Translations under genes and position numbers: made by a program
From: Acanthococcus lagerstroemiae
Lineage: Eukaryota; Arthropoda; Insecta; Hemiptera; Eriococcidae
Direction of reading: 5' to 3'
DNA: 64,000 nucleotides
Assembly: GCA_031841125.1 (NCBI GenBank)
Contig: CM063109.1
Coordinates: 4,068,321 to 4,132,320 of the forward strand
Shown here: positions 43,459 through 55,290 of the stretch, one piece after another
How positions within the stretch are numbered: the first letter of the stretch is position 1
Layout of the letters: each line of letters begins with the position of its first letter
Notes under the pieces: generated by a model
The model's database searches: none
What the model saw: the letters and a program-made list of their open reading frames with translations, nothing else
Told to the model about the DNA's origin: nothing

Positions 43459-45110
43459 CTACATCATCCACTTCTTAATTATAAAATGATTACATTCAAA
43501 CGTAACAAAACAAGATTCAATTAATTTAACATGCGAAAGTATTTTGAAAACCTCTCCATTTCTTTCTAATATTTTGTATGAGTCTAAATGCCCATCAAAT
43601 TCAGTTCTCAATGCCCGTCCATAAACGAAGAATCCCAGAAAATTGCTCACTAGAAATATCTGTTCTACTAAATAAAATTCGACGGCACAAGTACTTGGCT
43701 CCATTATTATACTATTAATTTCAATGTCACAACTCTGATATATAATCCATTTAGTCGTTTTAATTTTGGATACATCGTCAATTCGTAGTTTTTCTTTGAT
43801 TTTATCTATAAACGAATCTGGTAAATTAAAATTTTCAAAAAGTGGTCCGCACTCAAATTCGTCTTTTCCTTTATCTCCTTTATGTGCTAAAAACCGATCG
43901 CTCAGACATAACTGGTGTTTCACGGCTACGGTTTTTTGTATGTTCACACGAGATAATGATACGGCGGCTGTTATTTTACTGAGTCTATTTTTTCTTTCAA
44001 ATTTCATGGCATTTATACTTGGGAGGGGGCCCATTAGTTTCATTGTTCGGGCATAATGCACCAAAAAATGATGTTTCGGTTTCATCGAATTTGGGAATAG
44101 TTCTACCAGAAATTTTAAATATTCTTCAACGATGTTTTCCAGATAAATCCAGGTATTCCTGTGTAGGTACAGATTTTGCAAAAATAATTTCTATCATATT
44201 TCTAAGTTTAATTAATAGTTGCCAGTGAGGATCATCAACAGGAACTAAGTCTCCAATCAATAATGGAAAGATTCTAAGAAAACATAGCATCTCGGAGGCT
44301 GACGTTTTCTGTAACGTTGTTTTATCATGTATTTTTAAAAGAGATTGAATTTGGTGGAGAGTTTTTTTTTCCATGCTTACCTAGTTTAAATGCTCTAAGT
44401 CTTTCATTCAAAAGATCGAGGGAGAAGAATTTTTTAACAATTAATCCATGAAGTATTTTACCAACATCATACCGTACAACACCTTCGAGGCAATCGTGCA
44501 TGCAGTCTACGACTAAGTTTTTCGTTACGTGAAAATCTCCGAGATTTTTGTTATGAAAAACCGAACGTTTTTTTATACCATACTTATTATCTATACTTTC
44601 ATAGTTGGCCACGTCTCTCAGTTCACAGTCCATTTCCACAAAAATTTTATTTATTTCAGTTTTAGGCATTAAACAATATCTACAAAAGAAAGTTGCAGAA
44701 AAACTTTCAAATAGTCCACATAAAGTATGGAGCCCCAGATTATCTCCAGTCACTACCACCAATTTAAAAAATATTTTTTTATTTGACCCGCCATCTAAAT
44801 TTACAGTTATTCCATTTTCCTCTAGAAGTTTCAATTCGGAAATTACACGACTAAATATTACATCTAAAGATACTTCATTGCGGTCCATGCTATTTGAAAG
44901 CAGAAATAAAAATATATTTTCTAATTTAGATTGCATGTGTGTTGGTAGACATGGGACACATAGGTATACGGCTGCACATTTGGCTAAACCGGCGTGGGAC
45001 CCGTGCGGATTATTCGGCTCATAATCATCAAAAAATAAAATTAAGGGCAACGTTATTGACGAATGATTTTCGCTATACGGGGGGGGGGGGGGTACTTCAA
45101 ACTCTGCCAA
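43459..45110 (-). pseudogene. CACTA/EnSpm transposase (tnp2-like), two frameshifts
   Basis: Three overlapping minus-strand frames form one protein. 45110-44325 contains NNPHGSHAGLAKCAAVYLCV, VVTGDNLGLHTLCGLFESF, FCRYCLMPKTE and the signature VVDCMHDCLEGVVRYDVGKI. 44374-44126 continues with SASEMLCFLRIFPLLIGDLV. 44181-43459 carries KPKHHFLVHYARTMKLMGPL and the C-terminus. Frame changes occur near 44350 and 44160. The block order matches animal EnSpm-type transposases. A C14 run on the coding strand (45092-45079) expands a proline stretch near the N-terminal side, and the true N-terminus upstream of it is not identified. The enzyme would cut at the CACTG ends; this copy cannot make it intact. 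Confidence 0.8.
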
Positions 45111-45445
45111 AAATCTGCTTGTACTAGGTTACTTATAACACCGTCACTCATTTCTTTTTCTAAACTTATAAGGTATGACATAGTATTACCAAAAACGTTA
45201 GGTCTATCAATAGTCACATGTCAGTCAGAAACACCGCTCGTCGTCCTGACATCAATACGCAAGTCTACAACACACAATCATGTTTTCGCACATTCGGTAC
45301 GGCGACGGCAAGACGATGGCCAAATAACTGTGCAGTGCAGTGAGTGCAAACTGATCACGTGATGAACCATAGGACGCAGCTCCCGTGCGGCTCCCGTGTA
45401 CATCATCAACAGCATCGTGTAGGACAACCGATAACACACAATTAT

Positions 45446-45878
45446 CAGTGGTGCCAGATGATATTCTCAAAAATCCGTACTTCCCAAATTTTTTCTACCA
45501 GTGCGTACGGATTTGTACGGATTTTTCCCCTTGCGTACCGATTTTTCCTTTTTTCACAAGTTAGGTACTGTGTGACTGTCTGTTCATATTATTATTATTA
45601 TTATTATTATTATTGCGTATCTCGTTCACTTGACGCTCACATCATAGTCATCTAATCTAGTCTTATAACAATGCTTTGGATCATTTGGAACTTATTTTGG
45701 CGTGAGGAAGAAGGTGATGGTAATTTTTGGAATTGTGTGCATCAAAAGTGGTTAAGTGTTGAAAGATGTAAAATTCGTCAGTCTCAAGTTTTCTTGAAAG
45801 GACTTCCAAGCAAAAATCCGTACAAAAATCCGTATTTTAGTAAAATCCGTATGAAAATCCGTACGTCTGGCACCACTG
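45446..45878. mobile_element. hAT-like MITE nested in the CACTA element
   Basis: CAGTGGTGCCAGA at the left end and TCTGGCACCACTG at the right end are perfect 13-bp inverted repeats. AATTAT is duplicated on both sides (45440-45445 and 45879-45884). Inside, AAATCCGTAC-type words recur near both ends. CAGTG termini suggest the hAT superfamily, although 6 bp rather than 8 bp duplication is atypical. An ATT microsatellite lies at 45588-45614. Confidence 0.8.
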
Positions 45879-45964
45879 AATTATGTACCACGTTACAACC
45901 TCCACCTGCCAAGTTTTTCATGTTCATCAGTTCGAAAATAACAGGACAGTCTGGCGGCTGAGAG

Positions 45965-45965
<1 letters not shown>

Positions 45966-46003
<38 letters not shown>
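45966..46003. repeat. GT microsatellite
   Basis: An uninterrupted run of about 18 GT units lies inside the CACTA element. Confidence 0.95.
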
Positions 46004-46004
<1 letters not shown>

Positions 46005-46499
46005 CTATTCCTCTGAAATAGGTATAGGTACATGCGTCTTAACACTAAACTTTATCCTATCTCTCTGCTGCAACATCGGACGTCCGCCGTGCACGTGTTT
46101 GTATATGTAGTAGTGTGTAATAAACTACGTTGTTTAAGAGTGGTGTAAATTCATCATTATTATAACATAATTATGTCGTACAAAGTACTGTATCTGCAAC
46201 TACATACAGTATTTTCCAGTTATCGTAATAGTAAAAAAAACGATACGTAGTATGTAGTAATTTACACAACGGTGAACGTTGTGTAGTTGAAGGTACTATT
46301 GAGGTTCCTCGAAGTTAGTACAGTGATTCGTTATCGTAACTATATAAATGTAGTAAAACTGACTACTTTGTCAATATTACTGAATAAATGAAGTAACTTA
46401 AAACGTATAAATACATTTTGTATGACTACTGTCAGTATGTTCTACTGCACTCAGTCATTTTTATATAGTCAAAAAAACGATTTATTTCTCTCAGTGTTC

Positions 46500-46800
46500 C
46501 TGTCAAACGTATGTAACGGCAAACGAAATAATCGAAAAAATAATCGATTATCTTCCACACCAGGCAGCTATTCTAAATAATCAAGCCAATCGATCAATTA
46601 ACCTTTTGATCATCGAAACAATCAAGTACAATCGACAACGTCGATTTCCGAGCCAAGGGCTAGCTGGCTTCTCGTATTAATTTTTCAGCGTCCAATTCTG
46701 GACAATCAAACCAACAAATAGCAGGAGAAGGTCGGTTTTTTCCTATACGTTTCTTTCTTTCTATTTGTTAGTCTGCTTGTCTGTCTGTTTCTCTCGCTGA
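46500..46800. repeat. AATCGAT-rich and CTGTCTGT simple-sequence flank
   Basis: Sequence rich in AATCGA/ATCGAT (46520-46650) is followed by TCTGCTTGTCTGTCTGTTTC (46771-46790). This is the right-hand continuation of the simple-sequence landscape broken at 42601. Confidence 0.5.
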
Positions 46801-46809
46801 CTTCCTCGA

Positions 46810-48210
46810 GTTTGATCTTAGGGTAACAAATCTGTAACTGCAATTTTTCGGATTTACGAAACATCTTTTCGTATAGTAAAAGAAGAACTTTCTACAAATT
46901 TTATCTGATCTTCGTACGTAAGATTCGAACTGTAGCAAACAAGATAGATGACTGGTAATCGGATGGACACCAATCAGAAAATCACCCGTCTGAGATTACA
47001 ATTATCTTAGCTGGGGTTTCTGATCCTGTGAGCCGTCGAAGAGTACATTTTAGTTAAATGTCAAACAAACTTCAATCATTACCAACGCTATAAGGAAGTC
47101 GAATAGCCATACACACAGAATTTATGATGCGAACAAATAATTTACTCCGAAAAGGAAACATTTTACTCTGGAAATGAGACTTCCGGCGGGTTATGCGCCG
47201 CATTGTTTATTGATTCTATCCGGTTCTACACACACGAATCCTCCGTCAGATAAAAACACGCATACGCACGCCAAACCGGAGATGTTATTTCTGGGTTACT
47301 TTACAGTGCACTACATCCAGTCGAAAAAATAAATCCCCGATATCGACGAACCATTACTTCGAATCCGTAGTTTCAAATAAATTTACTTCCATCATAGAAT
47401 TTCGGCGGTTAAATCAAATTAGAACATCAGAAGACCAATTTTGGCGGCATAGCGATCAGAGTTCACAGCAGCCACCCCAAGCTAGCGAAGTCAGTCCAAG
47501 GAGGTGAAGGAACTTGAAAAAATAGGAAAAGTGGAATGCTATATAAATCAGCTGTGTGGATGAAAAACTACCCTCAATACTGCGATACGGATCAGCGAAG
47601 CTTCGTTATTAGGAATACATCCGGATATTCGAGCACACAGGATAACTTCTCATGATGGAGAAGAGAAAGTACCGAACAATTTTAAACTTTTTGCTAGTAC
47701 AGTTATTTCAATTCTATTTCAAGACTGACTCTTTTCCTCTCGAACATGGATGGCTCCATGAAACTTACTGCTCAGTACAAATAGAGCAAATATGTCTGAT
47801 TCGTTGAAGGAAGCCGGTAGAGACAAAATCATCCAGTAGTAAATTCTCTGGTACATCTTTTTCAATAACCACGATCCACAAGTACAACTGTAGAGCGATT
47901 CCCCATAAAAAGTTACTTCCAAAAATCATTTTTTCAGAGAATATGAAAACTGCTTAGAAAATATATTATCATTACGGACGGTTGGGGATCTTTGAACTCA
48001 AATATTTCGCCTGCTATGCATAGCAACTATATGACGTTTTCGTAGAACTGCTGAGGTCTGTCTGCTGTATCCAACGATATTGCTAATTCAAAATTGTAAA
48101 TTTTGAACACGACCGTTTTCGGAAAATTCCTCTATTTCCCATTCGTGCTTACTCAGTTATTCAATTGCCATCTGATACACCTTTTATTCTTGTCCTTGTT
48201 TCTTGAGCAC
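46810..48210. other. non-repetitive DNA without recognisable genes
   Basis: Composition is mixed, with no coding frame of note and no transposon ends. The minus frame 47922-47719 is 67 codons and unrecognised. Confidence 0.4.
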
Positions 48211-48218
48211 GTTGCTGT

Positions 48219-48340
48219 GCGAAACGTATGTAAATTAATTTCAACAGCTGGTTTCATTAACACCAGCTGAAATAATAGAGACAAAATGAACGTAAGTCAC
48301 TGTTGAGACGTCGGCTGGAATAATAATTTATACGTTTCGC
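48219..48340. other. 122-bp imperfect palindrome with an inner hairpin
   Basis: GCGAAACGTATGTAAATTA at the left edge is mirrored by TAATTTATACGTTTCGC at the right edge, with 11 perfect terminal pairs. Inside, CAGCTGGT and ACCAGCTG (about 48247-48274) form a second hairpin with a 9-base loop. There is no TA or other duplication to mark it as a MITE. It could be a folded RNA, a protein-binding palindrome or a decayed MITE. Confidence 0.5.
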
Positions 48341-48344
48341 ATGG

Positions 48345-49075
48345 CACTAACTTGCCGGTTAAAAGAGTATTCTACAGCTATTTGATTAACAACAGCGAGC
48401 TTACTCGAAAAGTTTAAATCGAGCGAGGGGCATAATATTGCAGGAGCTTTGAACGAAAAGAAAAATCTCGAAATCCCAATTTTATCGTAGCTAAAAAGTA
48501 ATTAAAAAGTTTTTTTCCTCTTAACGAGTGCTCGATGCTTTAATTCAGTTTTCGAATAACCCGACGTAAAAAGACCATAAATACGAACTCGGCAAATCGG
48601 ATTATTCGGATGATAAGTTGACTACTACTTTCCTTTGAAGTTCCGGCATTTTAGGTAGAAGAAAAGACAAAAAACCAAACTGTGCGACCAAATCGAGCAA
48701 TCTATTTTTCATGGTTAAGAGATTTGGTATAGTTGTTGAAACCTCTCTCTTCCTATCCATTAGTGAGTGACTTTATAAAAAGCTTACAGCGACTAAAAAT
48801 GATTGCGGGGCTGTAGCGTGACCATTTTTCTAAGAGAATAGCTCGAGGTAAATGGGAAAGGGAGCAAGATAACGATTTTCACCTTCAAATTTCAATAAAC
48901 AAGCAAAGAAAAACGGAGAAAGAAAAAAATTCTTTAGTTCGATTTTTGCGCCAGACTTGGGATAGTAAAATCTTCTAAAGTGAAAGACGGGTACACCGTC
49001 AGGTCGAAGGAATTCGACGCCCCCTCCCCAATGCTGTAGACGCAGGTGACTGCGAATTTTAGAACTAGTTCGGAG
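48345..49075. other. AT-rich DNA without recognisable genes
   Basis: No coding signal or repeats stand out. The minus frame 49120-48830 (96 codons) is unrecognised. Confidence 0.4.
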
Positions 49076-49079
49076 TTGC

Positions 49080-49735
49080 CAAGTGTTACACAGGGTTATT
49101 AAGACTCCGCGAAACTCCATTGACGATTATTCAAGACATGTTATAAAATCTCATCGAGTCTTTTCGATAATGGGTAACACTTCACGAAACATGTCGAGAC
49201 TTCGTTAAAATTTGTTTACATCTGCTTAATACTCGTTACTACACATTACAACTTTATTGACGCTAGTTTAGACTAAGCAGGTTTTTGTAAGACTCATACT
49301 GCATTATGATTTAGTAAGACAAGTTCAGACTCTGTTAAGACTAAATTAAAACGAGCCAAGACTCGCCGACTTTCGAGACTCTGCTAGGAATCGTTATAAC
49401 CAAGTTACGAATGGCTATGACTCCGTTAAGATTCTTCTAAAATTTGTTGAGAGTCGCTAGAACTGGTTTAGGTTCATCAAAACCTTTTCAGACAGGTCAG
49501 ACTTCGTTATGACACCAATAACAATCATCAAAACAATATTTGATCTTTTCAAAACTCTCGAACATCATTCACAATTGAAATCAATCAAAATTCGTTAAGA
49601 CTAGTTTACACTGATGAAGACTCGTTATGATTCCTTCAACACTTCTCAGAGATTCGACATGACTCCTTGAAACTCAGTGAAGACTAGTCAGGACCTGTTA
49701 GAACTCGTTGAGACTAACAAGACTTTTCATTTTGT
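49080..49735 (+). repeat. degenerate ~10-bp repeat tract 4 (best preserved)
   Basis: This is the longest tract. The run at 49615-49735 divides almost completely into 10-11-base units of the form GAAGACTCGTT, GAAACTCAGT, GAAGACTAGT, AGAACTCGTT, GAGACTAACA. The orientation is plus. It ends about 20 bases before a pogo-like MITE. Confidence 0.65.
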
Positions 49736-49752
49736 TTTCTATACATCAACTA

Positions 49753-50305
49753 CAGTAGACTTCTGAATATCCGCCCTAATTGGGGCTGAAGGTAAGGCGG
49801 ATAATGAAAAGGGAGGATAACCTGAAAACATGTAATTTTGATCCACGTAATTGAGAAATGGGGAAAATAATTTTTATTGAATCAGGTACGTTAGGTGGCA
49901 TGTTATTTTATTTAAAAAAAATCTTCAATATAAAAAAAAATCGCGGGGTTTTTGGCTTTCTTGGTCAATGAAGGAGAAAAAGACAATGCTGCAAAGAAAA
50001 AAGGTAAAAAGGGTTGCTAGCTGTTTTTCCAGCGCTTGAAAAGCATTGTCAGGATCCATCATAATACCTCTTTTCATTTTGCTCTCACCCAAGCCCTGGA
50101 ACCGCCCCTTCGAGCATTACCTCAGATGTACCAACGCTTTTCCAGCCAGTTTCTCATCATCATCATCATCATCATCATTAGCTGTGGTAAGGACTAAGGT
50201 TGTGATTTTAGTAAGATTTCAGACTATCTGCCCTTGGTTAGGCGGATAACCCGGAAAAAGGCGGGTGGATAAATTCTAGGCGGATAATATCGGGAGTCTC
50301 TGCTG
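49753..50305. mobile_element. pogo/Tigger-like MITE, 553 bp
   Basis: The left end CAGTAGACTTCTGAATATCC and the right end (reverse complement CAGCAGAGACTCCCGATATT) are diverged TIRs with TA on both sides (49751-49752 and 50306-50307). The interior is the reverse complement of the inner MITE at 40781 and contains an ATC microsatellite and a SINE tail. No transposase frame is present. Confidence 0.8.
50071..50126 (-). mobile_element. SINE 3'-end fragment
   Basis: In minus orientation, GAGGTAATGCTCGAAGGGGC runs to GGGTGAGAGCAAAATGAAAA. This matches the last ~50 bases of the SINE at 14990-15191. It is a strongly 5'-truncated insertion inside the pogo-like MITE. Confidence 0.7.
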
Positions 50306-50309
50306 TATT

Positions 50310-51235
50310 TGAGGAACATCAGATTATCTAACACACTAGTGACGCGAGAGTTTATTTATATATTTACACGATGTTTGCGGAGCAAATACTTCATTTTGTC
50401 TTATGAAACTACTACAGTTGCGATTGAAAAGAAAAGAACATTATATGAAAAATCTGTAACTCTAAAATAATCATAGAAATTTGAATTCTTGAAATAAAAC
50501 CCTAAAATTTGGCGAATTCATTTTTACAGCAATGCTCTTCAATAAAATAAATAAAATAAAAACTACAAATAAGGAGCAATTATTCACATAGGCTCTTGGT
50601 GGGAATGTAAAATACATAATGAAATTACTTTTTCCTGCAACATTTTTTCCCCCCTTTATTTTAAGAAGGAAGCAACCTGATATCTAATTTACGTTATGGA
50701 CTCGAATGGCTTTTCTACTCCTCTCAGCTACCATTTTTCTTGAAAACAAATATTTATTTGTAGCTATCAAATAGGTGTGCGTGAAAATTTTTCATTCGAA
50801 TTGACATCTCTGCCTTAGAAAGAAAATTAATTTGTTGTTTGGTGCACATGAAATAAGGCATGGCATTGTGTCAAACTAGTTAGCTTTGTTATTTTCAGGC
50901 AAACTATCCAAGAAGAGTTGACTGGTCCCAGGTGACTGACTACAGACTAAATCAGATGTGACGGAATAATGTCAGACAAGTGTTGAAGAACAATCCTTAT
51001 GTATTTTATCCACATGCCTTGAGACAGGTAGACAACCAGACTTGAGACTTTTTCTTACAACCAAACTCACTCACATCATGCGAACAAAGGCGGACTGGAA
51101 CCTAAACAGCTACCGAGAAAATTCTACTTCCATTACCGTCCACCGTGTTCTCTTTTTCTCCTCTCTCATTGCTAAATCTTACACGGTCTTAAACTTTCAA
51201 ATGTACCGACCCATTGAGAAACTTATCGGTATCCT
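50310..51235. other. AT-rich DNA without recognisable genes
   Basis: No coding signal or repeat structure was found. Confidence 0.4.
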
Positions 51236-51239
51236 TTAA

Positions 51240-51500
51240 GGTTAATCCGTTCCAGCAGTGAAGACTTATCAAGATGTACTAACATTAATCAAGGTCCCAA
51301 TAGTGACACTTCCGAAGTACTATTAAATACTATTAAAGTTATATTCAAACTAATTTAGACCTATTGAAACTAATTAGACTTCGATGAACATATTAAGACT
51401 CCTTAAAAATATTTATACAATGAGCAGCACCTGTTAAGACTTCCTCAAGACATATTAAGACGCAGTGAGATAAGGCTCTTTAGATTATGTAAATATTAAT
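51240..51500 (+). repeat. degenerate ~10-bp repeat tract 5
   Basis: TTAAGACTCC, TTAAGACTTCCTCAAGAC, ATTAAGACGCAGTGAGA and similar words recur. Plus orientation, strongly decayed. Confidence 0.45.
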
Positions 51501-51509
51501 TATGCTTGT

Positions 51510-52400
51510 TTGGATGGTGGGATTATATGGAAGACTACATTAAACGACATAAAGATATAATATCATTTATAAATTGGATTGTTCGCTAGTTTCTACGTTT
51601 TACCAATAATTGAGTGACATCAGAAGGTTTTTTAGGGAGGTACAAAAGCTAAGTGAACAAACAAAAGAGATCTCGTTTTTAAAGTCTATTAAGGCGCCTT
51701 TTTTTATAAACTGGCTGATGAGTTTGAATTTTAATGAGGTGCGAGGGGAGGGGGAAGAGGAGGAGGCGGAGACCTCCTTTTCTCCACCCTGACATCACTG
51801 TAGAAGTTCGACATTCATGCGAAAACCCCCTGGCACTGAATGTTTCGTTCAGAGTTTGTTTTTACGCTAAACTCATTATGAAGTTCTTCAAATTCATATT
51901 CTAATTTTGTTCCTTCCTTTTTCTCCATCTCCTCAGTTCCTTCTTTTTGACCAAAAACGAATTACCATCGTTTCATTGATACATATTTTGTAATTGAAGA
52001 GCGATTTTCCAGTACCAGTTTTCCCTAAAATTTGTCATTTGGAAATATTAAAGCCAACTGACAGCGCAGCCGGCTTCGACAAAGTCACTAAACCCCCATA
52101 TTGCTACCATACAATATCTGCTGAATTTTTCGTGGGTCATTTTTTTAAGCTTGTGCCCTGGATCCTGCGAAACTGAATCTAGGTGGTAGTAGGCTTAGTA
52201 CCAGCTCTCTACTTTCCTATATCATTTTGATGATTCACTGGTTCATTGTCTCGTAGCAAATTTTTTTTCTAAATCACTCTTTGTGACCCGTTGACCAACA
52301 AGTCGATTAATGCAATCGATGATATTGTGAACTGATATAGCTCGTTACACTTCTAATAACAGAACATACCCGAGTATATCTGCCTAACACGAGGTAGCTC
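51510..52400. other. AT-rich DNA without recognisable genes
   Basis: A purine-rich GAGGGGAGGGGGAAGAGGAG stretch lies near 51744-51770. The frames here are short and unrecognised. Confidence 0.4.
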
Positions 52401-52407
52401 TAAAGAA

Positions 52408-52590
52408 TTGATGATGATGATGAAAAGTTATCAGTCTTATGGCCGGTTTGATGCAGCTCTCCAATTCTACCTACTGCGAGTTCTTTCATTTCTAAGTACC
52501 TTTTACATTTCACATCCTCATTGTCTGTTGAGAGTACTGGAATCATTGTCGACCGAGCCAATTCTTTCCTTCCACCCTTCCTTCAAGCAG
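52408..52590. repeat. dispersed repeat, copy 2 (pair of 7237-7420)
   Basis: Starts with a TGATGATGATGATGA microsatellite, then TATCAGTCTTATGGCCGGTT. It shares ordered phrases with the copy at 7.3 kb and is slightly better preserved. Confidence 0.5.
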
Positions 52591-52599
52591 CAGTGATAT

Positions 52600-54755
52600 T
52601 ATTCCTGGGTAGAATAGTTCATTGTGATTCTTTTCAAGCATTTATTCCAGTGGCCGCCGGTAGCCTGAGGAGCATTTATTCGGCTCACCCATAATAAATT
52701 GGCTAAGTGATCCATAACTGGTATCTTATTGCCCGCAGCAAAATACATCTCGCAGACATTTCTTTGTGTTTTCTAGAGAATGAATTTTCCACAAAAGGTT
52801 GCTTTTCGGAAAATCACTAGTGGATTATTCAGTCTGTTGAGTCGACCCAGCATTCATTTTCTTAGCCGGCCCATATGAATTTGTTCTTCTTGCCATCCGA
52901 CTCAATGTACTTTTAGGGAAGGGGTGGCCAACAGCTGCCGTTAATATAAATATCATCCGAAATACTACGCGTCTTGGTTCTAAGATACCAGAACTATTAA
53001 AAAAATTCTCCTAAAAAGTTTATAGCTGAGTTAAGACATAAAAAAGCCAAGGGTGATTTTGTATATCACAGCGCGAACGATTTTTCGAGTGTAAAATTGA
53101 ATTCGAGACCAGTCTTATTCGAAACTTCGAAATGCGGCAGGCCAATTCTAGACAGCTAAAGCGCGTTTTTCTCAGATTAACAAGCAGGCCAGATATCTTC
53201 GGCGGCAATAGGTGGGAAGTGGATGGTGACAACACAGTACAGCAAACTCCCAACACCAATCGCTTACATTTCGATCTTCGCTCGTTTTCCTGACCAGCTA
53301 ACCCTGTTTCTGAACTGAGTTAACCCGTTCCGACTGGAAAATTTACAACGCTGTTTCATTTTCCCGATGACAAAGTAGAGGGAAAACAAAAGTCGGCGTA
53401 GGATGCAAAATGTTTCTCGCAGATCCGTTTCGTGAAAATTAATCGTACTCCAACCGGGCTGTGAAAGTTTCAAACTTAACGCTTTACCGCGAGCGCGACG
53501 AAACAACAGAGGAGAAACCAACTTTAGATAAGGCTGAGACACCGGCGGAATGATAAACATTTGCCGGTTGTTTCGGCGTTAATTTCTGCACAAGTTTTTA
53601 CGTTCGATACCTTCCCACAGTATTAAACGAAAGGCAACGGTTGAGCTGTTTGACGGACAAAAAATCGTACGCGATTATCGGAAATCTATCGGAAAACACC
53701 GCGTGAAGACTCATCAATGGAAACGGTGTCCGCTGGTTCGAACGACGGCAGGTCCTCGAAAATGCGTTTAAATCCACAGCTGGCAAAGACAGAAGCTACT
53801 TAATCGAATCCTTTTCGAATGTCAAGTCTACTCGCATTCGATGGAAATTTACAGGAAAAAAATGGAGCGAAAAAAAAAGTTTTTTCTTCGATTCCAACTT
53901 CGGAACGCCAATTCGTGATAGTTCTGACTGTAACCTTTTTGGGACTTCGATACAGAACCGGTTTCTATTACTGATTATCGTATAGTACGCAAAATAAGAA
54001 TTCATTTTCTTTTCAATGATTCACAGGTCAATAGCTTCCCTTGATGACGTACAAATGTTGTTACTTGCCATTCGTCTACAACTAAACTGTGTCCAGAGAT
54101 GCGAGGAACTGACACTGGGTATAACAGTAACAGTTAATCTTCATGGTAGGATCCAGAAAGTATTGAGAGGGGCACTGCAGAATGTGAAAGAATTGAATAG
54201 CTTTTACCACCTCACTTAATATTCTGATCATTTTTTCACCCGCAAGATGGTGACTGAAGGACTAGACAAGCGAGAAATACTAAGGATTTTTGAAAATTTT
54301 CCGAACTGCTGGCTATTCATACATATGTATTAGGAATGAAAATACCATTCGAAGTGTGCCATCGAATTCTCTGGACTAATGATTCTAGATTTCGAATGAT
54401 AATTTTCCGATGACGAATTTCATGTCTTTCTTTCGGAGGAAGAGAATTCCTCGAGACTATCTACAAACCCGTAGCATCGGGGGAGGGGGAGCGGGCTTAG
54501 CCAACTCCAAGATAATTGGTTGTTCACTCTGGCATTTTTCAATGTTTTTCTTTCTTTCTTTCTTTCTGCAAGCATTTGAATGCAAACTATGAACAGAACT
54601 TTAGTAAGTAGAATTTCATAGTAGTGAACATATTATTATTTAGTTTAAAAATAAAAAAAAAGTTCCAAAGTTTTTCTTCTTTTGGTTTCTTGTTCACACT
54701 AACTTGGAAAATTTGTCCTGCCCATCCTGAAAGTGATCACACTACGGGCCTGACA
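52600..54755. other. mixed DNA without recognisable genes
   Basis: Sequence at 53100-53800 is richer in CpG and not obviously repetitive. Minus frames of 60-98 codons (53259-53020, 53560-53264, 53786-53598) follow one another but have no recognised domain or splice logic. A CTTT microsatellite lies near 54548-54566. Confidence 0.35.
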
Positions 54756-54759
54756 ATCT

Positions 54760-55290
54760 AATACATTTCAATAGCCCTTTATGAAACTTTCAAGCTACCT
54801 TAGGTACACTAAAACTGTTTGAAACTCTTTTACACTTAATTAAGTCTATTCAGGACGTCAGCAAACCTTTCAAGACTCTTTTATACTTGTGAAACGACTG
54901 TTGAAACCTGTTAACTCTTCCCAGTTCATTAAAACTCCAATGACTCTCACAGGCTTGTTTACAACTCTGTATAAGACTTGCAGACTTTTCAAAGCTGGCT
55001 TGGTTCTTCTCTATCGAATGTTTTGACAGTTCTGTCGCGTTTAAGACAATTCAAGAATTGTTTAAAACTCTTCCACGGATTTTCTTAGCTTGTTCGACTC
55101 GTCAAAACAGCTTAAGACTCGTTTACACTTCTCATGCCTCTCTTTCAGACTTCGTAAGGACTTTAGGTTCGTAAGACTTACTCAAGATACGTCCACGTGT
55201 AGTTTTTCAAAATTATTGAAGATTCTTCAAGACTTCTGCAGATTTGTTTACAAATCTGCAAGACTTATCTATACTGATTACCTATTTCTG
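54760..55290 (+). repeat. degenerate ~10-bp repeat tract 6
   Basis: TTTCAAGACTCTTTTATACT, CAGCTTAAGACTCGTTTACA and GTAAGACTTACTCAAGA recur in plus orientation. It ends about 25 bases before the TIR of the element at 55314. Confidence 0.5.

Larger units (their letters stand above)
42601..46496 (-). mobile_element. CACTA/EnSpm-type DNA transposon, 3896 bp
   Basis: Both ends begin CACTGAGA: the left end is CACTGAGAAAAATAAATCGT and the right end (reverse complement) is CACTGAGAGAAATAAATCGT, 19 of 20 matching. A 2-bp TT flanks each side. The subterminal 400 bases on both sides are dense in short TAGTA/ACTATATAG/GTAGTA motifs, as in CACTA elements, whose transposase binds such repeats. The interior encodes a degenerate tnp2-like transposase on the minus strand and carries a nested MITE and microsatellites. 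Ends, coding content and texture agree, so the class assignment is firm. This copy is inactive. Confidence 0.85.
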
